Part shown: positions 7,694-16,882 of the stretch, piece after piece | Position numbering within the stretch: position 1 is the stretch's first letter | Layout: each line of letters opens with the position of its first letter | Source: Verrucomicrobium sp. BvORR106 | Lineage (GTDB): Bacteria; Verrucomicrobiota; Verrucomicrobiia; Verrucomicrobiales; Verrucomicrobiaceae | Direction: 5' to 3' | NCBI RefSeq assembly: GCF_000739655.1 | Contig: NZ_BATR01000112.1 | Location: forward strand, 124,001-188,000 | Length of the DNA stretch: 64,000 nucleotides | Notes under the pieces: model-generated | The model's database searches: none | Told to the model about the DNA's origin: nothing | The model's input: the letters and a program-made list of their open reading frames with translations, nothing else | Made by a program: the position numbers and the translations under genes

Positions 7694-9040
7694 ATGAAAA
7701 CACGGCATTGCTCCCGGGTGTGGCTGGCGGTCATAGGTGGTGGGATCTCTTTGGTCGCTGGGTTGTCCCCCGTAGCCCATGGTCAGCAGCAGACTCCTGC
7801 CAAAGAGGGGGCGGCGGCGAGCTCCACCGAGCAGGGGCAGACGCCCCTCGATGAATCCTTTGACTGGAGAGACCTTGAGTGGCGACGGGAAAAGCGGAAA
7901 TCGGCTCTGGAGGACACGGAGTTCACGCTGCATTCCCGCACCTACTACTTCTACCGGGAGAAGTATGACGGCTCCATCAGCGAGGCTCTGGCCACCGGGG
8001 GTTGGGCAGGGGTGAAAACCGGGTACTTCCTGGATCACGTGGCGTTTGGCGTCACGGCGTACACTTCCCAGCACCTGTCTGGAGACGATGAGCGGGACGG
8101 CACTCTCATCCTGGCTGCCGGGCAGGAGGGGTACACCGTCCTGGGTGAGGCCTATGTGGATGTGCGGATCATGGATGACCTTCATCTGTATGCTGGCCGG
8201 AAGGAGTACGACACGCCGTTTATCAACCGCAATGACTCACGCATGACGCCCAATACCTTTGAGGCGATCTCCCTGCAGGGCACCACAGATCTGGGAAGTG
8301 AAGGTGCCACGCTCAAGTACGGCCTGGGCTATGTGGATGCGATCAAAGATCGCAACTCTGATGACTTCGTCTCCATGGGCAGGGATGCGGGAGCGGACGC
8401 GGACAGGGGAGTCTTCACGGCCGGTGCTCTCTATAAGAAGGGGGACTTCTCTGTGGGGGCGATTGACTACTATTGCCATGATGTCATGAACATCGGTTAT
8501 GCGGAGGCCAAGCTGGAGGTGCCGATCAGTGAGAAGCTGAAACCTAGATTTGCCGTGCAGTTTATCGACCAACGCAGTGTGGGCGATGATCTGTTGCTGG
8601 AGGATGGGGATTCCAGCCAGCAGTTTGGCATCAAGGCTGAGCTTCCAGTGGGGGACGCCTTGGTTACCGCGGCCTACACCAACATCATGGGTGATGGCGG
8701 CATCCAGAACCCCTGGAGCGGCAATCCCGGATACACTGCCGTGCAGGTGGAGGACTACAACCGCGACGGGGAAGATGCCATCATGCTGAGGGCTGCCTAC
8801 GACATCCCGTGGGTCGAAGGACTGAGCGCGTACGCGCTGTGGGTGCATGGTCTTGATCCGGATCCCGCGAACCAGTATGCAAGGGATGAGTACGACCTCA
8901 ATCTGCAGTGGGCTGCTCCAGAGGGGGTATTGAAGGGGCTCTCCCTGCGGCTACGCTACGCGATCGTGGACGAACGGGGTGGTACAGGGGACGACCTCAA
9001 GGACTTCCGTGTGATCTGCAACTACTCGATCACCTTTTGA
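7694..9040 (+). CDS. OprD-like outer-membrane porin
   Basis: 448 residues with an N-terminal signal peptide ending near PVAHGQ. The mature part is rich in alternating aromatic/polar beta-strand segments and ends in Phe (YSITF), as outer-membrane barrels do. The segment NRNDSRMTPNTFEAISLQG resembles the conserved N-terminal region of OprD-family porins, which pass small carboxylates, amino acids or peptides. The whole length agrees with that family (about 420-450 residues). Divergent from the FixJ-type regulator, with the operator site C 38 bases upstream, so uptake through this channel is probably under that regulator. Substrate cannot be told from the sequence. Confidence 0.82.
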   Translation: MKTRHCSRVWLAVIGGGISLVAGLSPVAHGQQQTPAKEGAAASSTEQGQTPLDESFDWRDLEWRREKRKSALEDTEFTLHSRTYYFYREKYDGSISEALATGGWAGVKTGYFLDHVAFGVTAYTSQHLSGDDERDGTLILAAGQEGYTVLGEAYVDVRIMDDLHLYAGRKEYDTPFINRNDSRMTPNTFEAISLQGTTDLGSEGATLKYGLGYVDAIKDRNSDDFVSMGRDAGADADRGVFTAGALYKKGDFSVGAIDYYCHDVMNIGYAEAKLEVPISEKLKPRFAVQFIDQRSVGDDLLLEDGDSSQQFGIKAELPVGDALVTAAYTNIMGDGGIQNPWSGNPGYTAVQVEDYNRDGEDAIMLRAAYDIPWVEGLSAYALWVHGLDPDPANQYARDEYDLNLQWAAPEGVLKGLSLRLRYAIVDERGGTGDDLKDFRVICNYSITF

Positions 9041-9051
9041 CTGGGGGTCTG

Positions 9052-9067
9052 TAGGACCAAAGGCCGA
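9052..9067 (-). promoter_or_regulatory. Palindromic operator, site D (imperfect)
   Basis: TAGGACCAAAGGCCGA on the + strand keeps the TAGGACC half perfectly; the other half is altered (GGCC for GGTCC). It lies between the porin stop and the export operon, 71 bases upstream of the ATG at 9139. Confidence 0.45.
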
Positions 9068-9138
9068 TAGCAACCTGCGCCTGAATGCAAGAGGATGGGG
9101 CACGCTTCGCAATCCACCCCTTAAAGCACGCAACCTTT

Positions 9139-10107
9139 ATGAAGAAAGCACGATTCCTTCTGAAGCCGGTCCACTCCTCCGGCACCCTGCTGCTCATGGC
9201 CGCCATGCTAGTGGGTTGGGGTATTCCCTCCATCCCGGCTCTGGCGAAAGAGCCGACTGCGCTGGAGGCCCAGCTGAAGGCCAGGGAAGATCGAGCCGCC
9301 CTGCTGCGGGGTGAGCTGAAGGCGGCAGACTCCCGCATCGAGGACACGGTGGACCGCATCGTGGAGACCCTGCGAAAAGTGGGGGACTCTGACGACAGCA
9401 AGTCCAAGATGACTCGAATCAAGGTGGAGACCATTGATGCGCTGGGGAAGAATATTTCCTACTACCAGCAGCGCCGAGCACGGTTGCAGGAGGAGCTGCG
9501 TCGCCCCACGGTGAATCTGACACCGGAACAGAAGCAGGCGGCCATTGCGAAATTTGACACCCGGATTGAGAAGCGGGTACAGCAGATCATGGGGCTCACC
9601 GCGTCTCTGCCGACCCCCAAGGACTACGAGCGCTACAAGGTCACCGGCGACAGCTGGAACGGACCCACCTATGCCGAAAACGAGGACTACAAACAGAATC
9701 GCCGGCTGAGCGCCCACACCAACTCACAGCGGGACAAGGTGGCCAAAGGGTTGCAACGCAGCATTGACTCCATCGAGCGGCAGAAGCGGGTCATCTCAGA
9801 CCGTATCGCGGCCTCCAAGTCCGAGGCGGATCGGAATGCCTTGATGACGGAACTGGTGCGCTGCGATGAGCTGGTGAAAACGCGGAAGACCCAGCAGCTG
9901 GAGGTGACCTCCGGCTACGAGACTGCGACCACCTCTACGAGTGCCAAGGATGCCAAGAACATGGACGAAGCCCTGCGCAACGCGGTGGTCACGCTGCGGC
10001 GCGACTTCGGCTCTCTCTTCCAGGGGTACTCTGAGTATGTCATCGAACTCGCCAACATCAACGCGACCAAGGCCGCGATCGCACGGCAAGAGGCCGGTCC
10101 GGCATGA
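9139..10107 (+). CDS. Exported coiled-coil protein, first gene of the export operon
   Basis: 322 residues from ATG 9139. An in-frame start at 9085 would place 18 odd residues before a good signal peptide (MKKARFLLK... to PALAKE), so 9139 is preferred. After the signal the protein is almost entirely charged, Ala/Leu/Arg-rich helix (heptad-like from about residue 40 to the end) and should form long coiled coils in the periplasm. No named domain is recognised. It is followed at 54 bases by the DUF3302 and HlyD genes, so it probably works with that export system, perhaps as a periplasmic brace. An imperfect operator (site D) lies upstream. Confidence 0.7.
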   Translation: MKKARFLLKPVHSSGTLLLMAAMLVGWGIPSIPALAKEPTALEAQLKAREDRAALLRGELKAADSRIEDTVDRIVETLRKVGDSDDSKSKMTRIKVETIDALGKNISYYQQRRARLQEELRRPTVNLTPEQKQAAIAKFDTRIEKRVQQIMGLTASLPTPKDYERYKVTGDSWNGPTYAENEDYKQNRRLSAHTNSQRDKVAKGLQRSIDSIERQKRVISDRIAASKSEADRNALMTELVRCDELVKTRKTQQLEVTSGYETATTSTSAKDAKNMDEALRNAVVTLRRDFGSLFQGYSEYVIELANINATKAAIARQEAGPA

Positions 10108-10161
10108 GCCGACATCTTCTCCCTTCTTCGAGCCTGTGAAATCAACTCTCACCTCAAACTC

Positions 10162-10611
10162 ATGAACCTCTCGATCAACACCGGACCGCCCAGGTTGGCG
10201 GCGTGCCCCCTCCCTCGAACCGCGGTGTGGCTGCTGCCAGCGCTGTTTCTGCTGATCCAGCCGGGCCAGGCCCATGCGTCTCTCTTTCACGGCGAGACGC
10301 TGGATGCCGTCGCCAACGTCATCTCCTGGGTGGCCATCATCATCGGGCCCATCATTGGCATCGTAGTGTTCTGGCTGGTGCACATCCTGCCCGAGAAGAT
10401 TGCTGAGAAGAAACAGCATCCCCAGACCGGTGCCATCCAGTGCTTGTGCCTGCTCTCGCTCGTCTTTGGGGGCCTGCTCTGGCCGCTGGCCTGGCTGTGG
10501 GCCTACATGAAGCCCGTTCTCTACAAGGCCGCCTACGGGACGGACGTGGATGAAACGGTCGGTCACGGTCATGGGAAGAAAGCGGAACCCGAAAAAGGAG
10601 GGACGGTCTAA
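10162..10611 (+). CDS. DUF3302 inner-membrane protein (YiaW-like)
   Basis: 149 residues: N-terminal signal/anchor, then two further hydrophobic spans (about 50-75 and 92-118) and a His/Lys/Glu-rich tail. The pattern LHGETLDAVANVISWVAIIIGPIIGIVVFWLVHILPEKIAEKK fits DUF3302 proteins such as E. coli YiaW, which is likewise encoded beside a HlyD-family gene (yiaV). Its stop codon overlaps the ATG of the HlyD gene by one base (TAATG), so the two are translationally coupled. It likely is the small inner-membrane partner of the adaptor; no transport activity has been assigned to the family as far as I know. Confidence 0.8.
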   Translation: MNLSINTGPPRLAACPLPRTAVWLLPALFLLIQPGQAHASLFHGETLDAVANVISWVAIIIGPIIGIVVFWLVHILPEKIAEKKQHPQTGAIQCLCLLSLVFGGLLWPLAWLWAYMKPVLYKAAYGTDVDETVGHGHGKKAEPEKGGTV

Positions 10612-11795
10612 TGGAACTCATCCTGCTTATCATTTACTCGATCTTTGTCTGGCTGATCTTCTTCAAGTTCAAGCTGCTGCCCTGGAACATCGTCAGCCAG
10701 GTGATTGTGGTCACGCTGCCCATTTTCGGGCTCACCGTGATCATTCTGTTCATGAACATTGTGGCGCCCTCATCGCATGATGTGCGCTCCATGAACTACG
10801 TGATTCCGGTGGTGCCGCGGGTTTCCGGGCAGGTCACGGAAGTGCCCATCGAGCCGAACCGTCCCATCAAGAAGGGGGATGTGCTCTTCAAGATTGATCC
10901 GGTGCCCTTCCAGGAAGCAGTGAATGCGGCGCAAGCGAGGCTGGCGGAACTGAAGGTGGGGCTCATCACGGCGCAGGCGTATCAAAGGGGGCTGGATGAT
11001 GAACTGAAGAATGCCCAGTCCAATACGGAGGCGCTCCGAGTGAAGCTGGAGCTGTCGAAGAAACGTGTATCCCAGTTCACCCAACTGGCATCCTCCGGCG
11101 CAGGCCGCCGGGCGGAGCAGGAGCAGGCGGAGTCTGACGTGGCACAGCTGACCAGTCAGATCGCTGGCGCGCAGGCCAGCGAGTCCAAGATCAAACAAAA
11201 GATCGAGGCGCGTACCGAGGCGGGTGAGATTGACGAGGTGGCCGAGGCCAGGGCGCAGATTGCCAAGGCAGAAGCGGATCTGGTGGCAGCCAAGTATGAT
11301 CTGGAGGGCACCACCTTTTTGGCACCGTCCAACGGCCGGGTAGCCAACCTGGCGCTGCGGCCTGGAGTACGGGCAGTGCAGCTCCCCATGTTCCCGGTGA
11401 TGAGTTTTATCGAAGAAGATGATCCCTGGGTGCTGGCCTTCTATCACCAGAACGAGCTGCGCTACGTGGAGCCGGGCAATGAGGCGGAGATCTTCCTCAA
11501 GACTTACCCGGACCGCATCATCAAATGCAAGGTGGACTCCATCCTCTGGGCCACGGCCCAAGGGCAGATGCCCATCAACGGCAATCTTCCCAATACGCTG
11601 CCCAAGGAGATGCCGGAGCAACGCATCGCGGTGCGGCTCTTGGTTGAACCCAAAGACCGCGAGCTATTCCTGGCGGCAGGAGCCCGGGGCGGTGGTGCCA
11701 TCTACACGGACAAGGGCAAGTTCCTTCACATCATCCGGAAGGTCTTCGTCCGTGTGTCCACCAAGGTCGACTGGTTTGTCTTCAAGCTTCACTGA
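10611..11795 (+). CDS. HlyD-family membrane-fusion protein (YiaV-like)
   Basis: 394 residues. Two N-terminal hydrophobic segments (about 3-20 and 28-48) anchor it in the inner membrane. The biotinyl-lipoyl part IPVVPRVSGQVTEVPIEPNRPIKKGDVLFKIDP follows, then a long alpha-helical hairpin (about 100-220) and the second lipoyl half GTTFLAPSNGRVANLALRPGVRA. The C-terminal beta-barrel ends near residue 390. Such adaptors link an inner-membrane protein with an outer-membrane factor. The DUF3302 protein before it and the NodT-like factor after it complete a tripartite exporter without an RND or ABC pump in the operon. Substrate unknown. Confidence 0.88.
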   Translation: MELILLIIYSIFVWLIFFKFKLLPWNIVSQVIVVTLPIFGLTVIILFMNIVAPSSHDVRSMNYVIPVVPRVSGQVTEVPIEPNRPIKKGDVLFKIDPVPFQEAVNAAQARLAELKVGLITAQAYQRGLDDELKNAQSNTEALRVKLELSKKRVSQFTQLASSGAGRRAEQEQAESDVAQLTSQIAGAQASESKIKQKIEARTEAGEIDEVAEARAQIAKAEADLVAAKYDLEGTTFLAPSNGRVANLALRPGVRAVQLPMFPVMSFIEEDDPWVLAFYHQNELRYVEPGNEAEIFLKTYPDRIIKCKVDSILWATAQGQMPINGNLPNTLPKEMPEQRIAVRLLVEPKDRELFLAAGARGGGAIYTDKGKFLHIIRKVFVRVSTKVDWFVFKLH

Positions 11796-11823
11796 GCAAG
11801 CGCTGCACCCTCTCTCTCCAGCC

Positions 11824-13311
11824 ATGCACTCCAAGATCACGGCATTACTTCCGATTGCTCCCTGTCTGTTACTCGCGGGTTGCGCCATCAAGCAGCCACC
11901 CACGGGCGGCGACATCATGACGGACTACGCGCGCTCCCAGGTCAATGAAACCTGGGGTGCGCCGCACACGAAGGGGCGCGTCGCCCCGGACTGGGTCCGT
12001 AGTTTCAATGATTCCTCCCTGACGCGGCTCGTGGAGGAGGCCATCCTGAGGAATCCGGACCTGAGGGCCGCCGCTGCACGGGTGGATGCTTCGCGAGCAG
12101 CGGTAAGGATCGCTGCGGCCTCCCTCTATCCCCAAGTGGGGCTGAAAGGGCTGGGTGAAAGGCAGGGTAGCGAATTCTCCGGCGATGTGGGCATGGGTAT
12201 TGATCCTGCGGAGCTGGGCTCCTTCGGACTCAATCTGAGTGGCGGGAGCCCGGACACCCGTAGTGTTGATTCCTCGTCCCAGCGCTGGGTCTATGGTCTG
12301 GGCATCGGGGCCACCTGGGAGGCGGACGTATGGGGGCGGGTGAGATCAAAGAAAGCTGCGGCAAAATCCGACAGCATGGCGCTGGAGGCCACTTACGAGT
12401 ACGCGAGACAGTCACTGGCGGCTCAGGTGGCCAAGGCCTACTTCTCCGCGATCGAGGCATCCCAGCAGGCGGCCAATGCGCGTGAAACGCTGAACCTTTA
12501 TCAGGACTACGCCAAGCTCACGGGCGAACGCAAGGAGCAGGGGTTCTCCAGTGACTTTGAACTGGCGCAGGTGAACTCACGTACTGCCGCGGCGCGGGAT
12601 ACGCTCTATGCTGCGGAGGCTGCGCATGATCATGCGGTGCGCGCCATCGAGGTGGTGACCAGTCACTACCCGGCTGGAAAGGCCTCTATCCGCAGCAGCT
12701 TCCCCACAGGCCTGCGGGCAGTGCCAGCGGGCATGCCCATGGAGTTGCTGGAGCGTCGGCCAGATATGATTGCCGCCGAGCGTCATTTTGCAGCGGCATT
12801 CCACCGGGTGAGTGAGGCCCGGGCGGCACGTCTGCCGCGTTTCGCCATCAGTGCGATGGGCGGGGCAGGTACTGCCGACCTGGACGGGGTGGGAGTGCTG
12901 GACTCCATCAACTGGAGTCTCGCCTCCGGCGTGGTACAGCCTATCTTCTTCGGTGGCGAGCTGAAAGCTGCGCAAGACCTTCGCACGCACGAGCAACGGG
13001 CGGCTGCCTCTGACTACACCTCGGCAGCTCTCAAGGCCTTCGCCGAGGTTGAGGATGCCCTGGCCAGTGAATACCATCTGAAGCGCCGGGAGGGGGCGCT
13101 CGTCGAAATGGTGAGCAACAGCGGCACGGCGGTGACGCTGGGCCGGAAGCAGGTGGATCAGGGGCAGGCCGACATGTTCACGATCCTGCGCCTCGTCGGG
13201 GAGAACCTCGCGGCCAAGATCGAGCTCACCAAGATCCGTGCCTCGCGGTTGCGTGAGCGCGCCAACCTCCACCTGGCACTGGGCGGGGGATTCACCACCG
13301 CCCAGAAATGA
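11824..13311 (+). CDS. NodT/OprM-family outer-membrane efflux lipoprotein
   Basis: 495 residues from the ATG at 11824; the open frame extends further upstream but only overlaps the HlyD gene. A lipoprotein signal (PIAPCLLLAGCAI) gives an acylated N-terminal Cys. Two TolC-like repeats follow; LVEEAILRNPDLRAAAARVDASRAAVRIAAASLYPQVGL marks the first and RRPDMIAAERHFAAAFHRVSEARAARLPRF the second, in the order usual for NodT-type factors. It forms the outer-membrane exit duct for the export system encoded just upstream (29-base gap). Length matches the family (450-500). Confidence 0.9.
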   Translation: MHSKITALLPIAPCLLLAGCAIKQPPTGGDIMTDYARSQVNETWGAPHTKGRVAPDWVRSFNDSSLTRLVEEAILRNPDLRAAAARVDASRAAVRIAAASLYPQVGLKGLGERQGSEFSGDVGMGIDPAELGSFGLNLSGGSPDTRSVDSSSQRWVYGLGIGATWEADVWGRVRSKKAAAKSDSMALEATYEYARQSLAAQVAKAYFSAIEASQQAANARETLNLYQDYAKLTGERKEQGFSSDFELAQVNSRTAAARDTLYAAEAAHDHAVRAIEVVTSHYPAGKASIRSSFPTGLRAVPAGMPMELLERRPDMIAAERHFAAAFHRVSEARAARLPRFAISAMGGAGTADLDGVGVLDSINWSLASGVVQPIFFGGELKAAQDLRTHEQRAAASDYTSAALKAFAEVEDALASEYHLKRREGALVEMVSNSGTAVTLGRKQVDQGQADMFTILRLVGENLAAKIELTKIRASRLRERANLHLALGGGFTTAQK

Positions 13312-13358
13312 AGGGCGACGGTGAGCGGGCCTAAAAGTATTTCACCAAACCTACAACG

Positions 13359-13589
13359 ATGAAAACCAAACTCAATCTGTGCATCAAAGTCTCCCTGTGC
13401 TGCTCTGTGCTCGCAGGTCTCTCCTCGTGCGTGGGCACGGTGGACCGTGTGGAAGATCGCTATGACCGCCGTGAGGATCGTTATGACCGACGCCACTACA
13501 GCGGGCCGGGCGATCATCTGGAGAACCGGGTGGACCGCCGGGAGAACTGGAATGACAAGGCCCGGGGGCGTCAAGGACTGAGATACTAG
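13359..13589 (+). CDS. Small charged lipoprotein
   Basis: 76 residues. The N-terminus is a clear lipoprotein signal with lipobox LSSC at residues 22-25. The remainder is a highly charged, Arg/Asp-rich repeat (DRVEDRYDRREDRYDRRHY, then ENRVDRRENWNDKARG). The same R-D-N-W style recurs in the large Gly-rich protein at 21137-23302, residues about 395-470, which suggests a shared motif type. Function unknown. It lies 47 bases after the efflux gene and may belong to that operon; hairpins overlap and follow its stop. Confidence 0.65.
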   Translation: MKTKLNLCIKVSLCCSVLAGLSSCVGTVDRVEDRYDRREDRYDRRHYSGPGDHLENRVDRRENWNDKARGRQGLRY

Positions 13590-13638
13590 GAGGTCTCAGT
13601 CTGCGAGCCCTGGGCCCAGAAGGTTGGTCCGGGCTCGC
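13576..13638. terminator. Two tandem hairpins at operon end
   Basis: GACTGAGA (13576-13583) pairs with TCTCAGTC (13594-13601), and GCGAGCCC (13603-13610) pairs with GGGCTCGC (13631-13638). The first straddles the stop codon of the small lipoprotein. There is no clear T-run after either, so intrinsic termination is uncertain; it might protect the 3' end of the export-operon transcript. Confidence 0.35.
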
Positions 13639-13693
13639 GGCTTATCTTGCAGGATGCCTGCGCCTTGTCAGGAGATTCTACTATGCGCTGCTC

Positions 13694-14596
13694 ATGAAGC
13701 TTAAAGACATCATCAAGCGGGCTCACAAGCTCTCCCAACCTTATCGCGTCTCCGATGGTGGGAAATTCCGTCTCGAAGATGTGGAACCTGACGACACTGG
13801 GGACTTGACGGAGGAAAACAAGCCGGAAGCCAAGGATGCCCTGCAGATGGGGGTGGGGGCTCTGGCGCAGTTGCAGGACTTGCTGTATGCGCAGGACCGT
13901 TGGGCGGTGCTGCTCATCTTTCAGGCGATGGACGCTGCGGGGAAGGACGGGGCTATCAAGCACGTGATGAGCGGGGTGAATCCGCAGGGGTGCCAGGTGG
14001 CTTCGTTCAAAGCACCGTCTCCCGAGGATCTCGATCACGACTATCTCTGGCGCTGCCAGAAGCACCTGCCGGAACGTGGCCGCATCGGCATCTTCAACCG
14101 CAGCTACTATGAGGAAACGCTGGTGGTACGCGTGCACCCGGAGATTCTGAAGAAGCAGAAGGTGCCGGAGAAACTGGTGGGCAAGGATCTCTGGGAGAAC
14201 CGGTTCGAGGACATCCGCGCCTATGAGCGGTATCTGGGAAACAACGGCGTGCTGGTGCGGAAGTTCTTCCTGCATGTCTCCAAAGGGGAGCAGAAGAAAC
14301 GCTTCATGGAGCGGATCGAGAACAAGGAGAAGAACTGGAAGTTCTCCGCCACCGATGCTGCGGAACGGAAACACTGGAAGGACTATGCGAAGGCGTACGA
14401 GGAGACGATCCGGAACACCGCCACCAAAGAGGCACCCTGGTATGTGGTGCCAGCGGACAACAAATGGTTCACCCGCGTGGTCGTGGCTGCAGCCATCATC
14501 GACGGCCTGGCCTCGCTGGACCTGGTCTACCCCCATGTGGACAAGGCGAAGCAGGATGAACTGGCCGTGGCGAGGAAGGAACTGGAGAACGAGTGA
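13694..14596 (+). CDS. ppk2: Polyphosphate kinase 2 family protein
   Basis: 300 residues, normal for a one-domain PPK2. The Walker A-like loop is FQAMDAAGKDGAI (about residues 76-88, the family's D-A-A-G-K-D), and the Walker B region is IFNRSYYEE (about 133-141). A lid region rich in basic and aromatic residues (KKRFMERIENKEKNWKFS) is also present. PPK2 enzymes transfer phosphate between polyphosphate and nucleoside mono- or diphosphates; class cannot be fixed by eye, so whether AMP, ADP or GDP is the acceptor is open. It acts in the cytosol. Monocistronic or paired with the SulP gene 62 bases downstream. Confidence 0.9.
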   Translation: MKLKDIIKRAHKLSQPYRVSDGGKFRLEDVEPDDTGDLTEENKPEAKDALQMGVGALAQLQDLLYAQDRWAVLLIFQAMDAAGKDGAIKHVMSGVNPQGCQVASFKAPSPEDLDHDYLWRCQKHLPERGRIGIFNRSYYEETLVVRVHPEILKKQKVPEKLVGKDLWENRFEDIRAYERYLGNNGVLVRKFFLHVSKGEQKKRFMERIENKEKNWKFSATDAAERKHWKDYAKAYEETIRNTATKEAPWYVVPADNKWFTRVVVAAAIIDGLASLDLVYPHVDKAKQDELAVARKELENE

Positions 14597-14658
14597 TAAG
14601 CGGCTGTGATGATTGAGCAGGGGATCTGCGCCACCGAGGGAGAACACATCACAAGCGC

Positions 14659-16407
14659 ATGAGCACCCCGTCCACCAGCAACCTGCTGCCAGCTCTGCAG
14701 TGGCTTCGTGCGTACCAGCCTGGCTGGCTGAAGCAGGATGTGCTGGCTGGAATCACCCTGGCCGCTTATCTGTTGCCGGCAGGAATTGGGGACGCCTCGC
14801 TCGCGAATCTGCCTCCTGAGGCAGGGTTGTATGCCTGCATGTTTTCCGGGTTGGTGTTCTGGCTGTTTTGCAGTTCACGGCACACAGCCATCACCGTCAC
14901 TTCCGCCATTTCCCTGCTTGTGGGGGCTTCTTTGGGAGGCATTGCCCAGGGGGATGTCTCACGATTCTCCGCACTTGCCGCGTGCACGGCGCTCATCGTG
15001 GCAACGCTGGCCTTTTTGGCGTGGTTGATGAAGGCCGGAGCCATCGTCCATTTCATTTCCGATCCCGTCATGATCGGGTTCAAGTCCGGTCTGGCCCTGT
15101 TTCTCGCCTCCACGCAGCTGCCCAAGCTTTGCGGATTTAAAGGCAGTCATGGCGACTTCTGGGAGCGGGCCGGGCATTTCTTCTCTCACTTGGGAGATAC
15201 AAATGTGGCCTCACTGGTGATCGGGCTTCTGGCGCTGGGGGTGATGGTTCTAGGTAAGATCTATCTGAAGAACAAGCCAGTGGCTCTGTTTGTAGTGGTG
15301 GGAGGCATTCTCCTGTCTTCCTTGCTGGGATTGGAGGCGCGCGGGGTGAAGATGCTGGGCAACGTGCCGCAAGGGTTCCCCGTACCCGGATTGCCTGCGG
15401 TGCATTGGGCGGATCTGAACGAGTTGCTGCCCCTGGCTCTGGCGTGCTTCCTACTTGGGGCGGTGGAAACTGCCGCCATTGGACGGATGTTTTGTGCCAA
15501 GCACGGTGGCCGGTTTGATGGGAATCAAGAGTTGCTCGCGCTGGCAGGAGCCAATCTGGCTGCAGGACTGGGGCGTTCCTTCCCGGTGAGTGGCGGGATG
15601 TCACAGAGTCTGGTGAACGAAAGCGCGGGTGCCCGGACGCCGTTGTCCGGGCTGATCTCTGCGCTCATCGTAGTGTTGATCACGGTCTTTCTCTCCGGGT
15701 TGTTGCATGATCTGCCGCAGCCCGTGCTGGCTGCTATCGTGCTCTTTGCGATTGCCGGGCTCTTTAAGCTGAAGGCGATGATCCAGCTCTGGGTGCACTA
15801 CCGGGCGGAATTCGTGGTAGCCATTGCGGCCATGGCTGGGGTGATGGGCTCGGGATTGTTGAGAGGTGTCATGATCGGTGCCGTCATCTCTCTGCTGCAA
15901 CTCCTGCGGCGGTCTTCTCACCCGTATGTGGCCTTCCTGGGGCGCATCCCTGGCACCCGTCGCTACTCTGACATGGCCAAGAATGCTGACAACGAAGCCG
16001 TGCCTGGTGCCTTGCTGGTGAGACCAGAGTCCGCTCTGTACTATTTCAACATCGACCATGTGCGCGATGCGATTGTGAATCGCGCCGCAGCGATGGTGCC
16101 GGTGCCATCGTTGGTCCTGCTCGATCTCTCAGCGGCTCCTCATGTGGATCTCCAGTCCGCCCAGACCTTGATCGCCCTCCACGGTGAGATCGTGGCGATG
16201 GGCAGCCAGCTTCAAGTGGTCGAGGCGCATGCTTCCGTGCGCGAAACCCTGCGGCTGGAGGGATTTGAGGAGAAGATTGGTGAGATCAACCGTCTGACCT
16301 CGGTCGCCGATGCGGTGGACCACTTTTCTTCTCTGCAGCCTGCTGGTGAGTTGTCCCTTCCGGCGGGAGATCAACGACAACCACCAAGCGGACATCCCAA
16401 CCTCTGA
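14659..16407 (+). CDS. SulP-family anion transporter with STAS domain
   Basis: 582 residues. The membrane part starts with the SLC26/SulP signature region QDVLAGITLAAYLLPAGIGDASLANLPPEAGLYA and has about 12-14 hydrophobic spans to residue 420. FPVSGGMSQSLVNESAGARTPLSGL matches the SulP core that carries substrate-site residues. A C-terminal STAS domain (about 450-560) holds SLVLLDLSAAPHVDLQSAQTL. Family members move sulfate, bicarbonate, C4-dicarboxylates (DauA) or other anions. Given the dicarboxylate genes elsewhere in the window, an organic acid is possible, but nothing in the sequence decides it. The next gene starts six bases after its stop. Confidence 0.9.
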   Translation: MSTPSTSNLLPALQWLRAYQPGWLKQDVLAGITLAAYLLPAGIGDASLANLPPEAGLYACMFSGLVFWLFCSSRHTAITVTSAISLLVGASLGGIAQGDVSRFSALAACTALIVATLAFLAWLMKAGAIVHFISDPVMIGFKSGLALFLASTQLPKLCGFKGSHGDFWERAGHFFSHLGDTNVASLVIGLLALGVMVLGKIYLKNKPVALFVVVGGILLSSLLGLEARGVKMLGNVPQGFPVPGLPAVHWADLNELLPLALACFLLGAVETAAIGRMFCAKHGGRFDGNQELLALAGANLAAGLGRSFPVSGGMSQSLVNESAGARTPLSGLISALIVVLITVFLSGLLHDLPQPVLAAIVLFAIAGLFKLKAMIQLWVHYRAEFVVAIAAMAGVMGSGLLRGVMIGAVISLLQLLRRSSHPYVAFLGRIPGTRRYSDMAKNADNEAVPGALLVRPESALYYFNIDHVRDAIVNRAAAMVPVPSLVLLDLSAAPHVDLQSAQTLIALHGEIVAMGSQLQVVEAHASVRETLRLEGFEEKIGEINRLTSVADAVDHFSSLQPAGELSLPAGDQRQPPSGHPNL

Positions 16408-16413
16408 CGAATT

Positions 16414-16791
16414 ATGGCAACCCTGACCAACAGCTACCACAACTGTGAAATGATCAACCTCGGGTCCGGGCCGGGTGGGCGCGGACCGTTCATCGTCCGG
16501 CAGGAGGCGAGTGCACCTGGCAGTACGACCTTGCAACAGGACCGCTTCCTTCTGCGCAAGGATGGCACATGGGTGCTCAACATTGCCGTCTTCGCCCTCT
16601 CGGAAAAGGACAAGGAGCAGTTCATGTTCACCAGCAGTGGAGATGCGACGAAGCTACTGAGTGAATTGCAGGGGGACCCGGTGTTCGACATCAGTCTGCC
16701 CGAAGGGACCTCTGTGGAAAAGCTCAAAGCAGCAGCGCAAACAACGCTCACCGGAATCTGGGGCAAGATCAATCGCACTAGTTCATCGTAA
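16414..16791 (+). CDS. Hypothetical protein coupled to SulP gene
   Basis: 125 residues, no signal peptide or membrane segment. It has an ordered mix of beta-like N-terminus (FIVRQEAS..., RFLLRKDGTWVLNIAVFAL) and a helical C-terminus (SVEKLKAAAQTTLTGIW). I recognise no domain. Starting only six bases after the SulP stop, it is almost surely co-transcribed and may be a soluble partner, or an unrelated passenger. Codon use is like its neighbours. Confidence 0.6.
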   Translation: MATLTNSYHNCEMINLGSGPGGRGPFIVRQEASAPGSTTLQQDRFLLRKDGTWVLNIAVFALSEKDKEQFMFTSSGDATKLLSELQGDPVFDISLPEGTSVEKLKAAAQTTLTGIWGKINRTSSS

Positions 16792-16882
16792 TCTTACAAT
16801 CACTGACATTTAAGGATGCATCATCGCAAATAATAGTCGGTTTTTTCTACTGACATCAGTGGACGAACCCGTTATTGCGTAG

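Noticed and set aside
7583-8185. Minus-strand frame over the porin start
   Set aside because: Antisense of the porin gene, with no domain, and it would run through the operator region.
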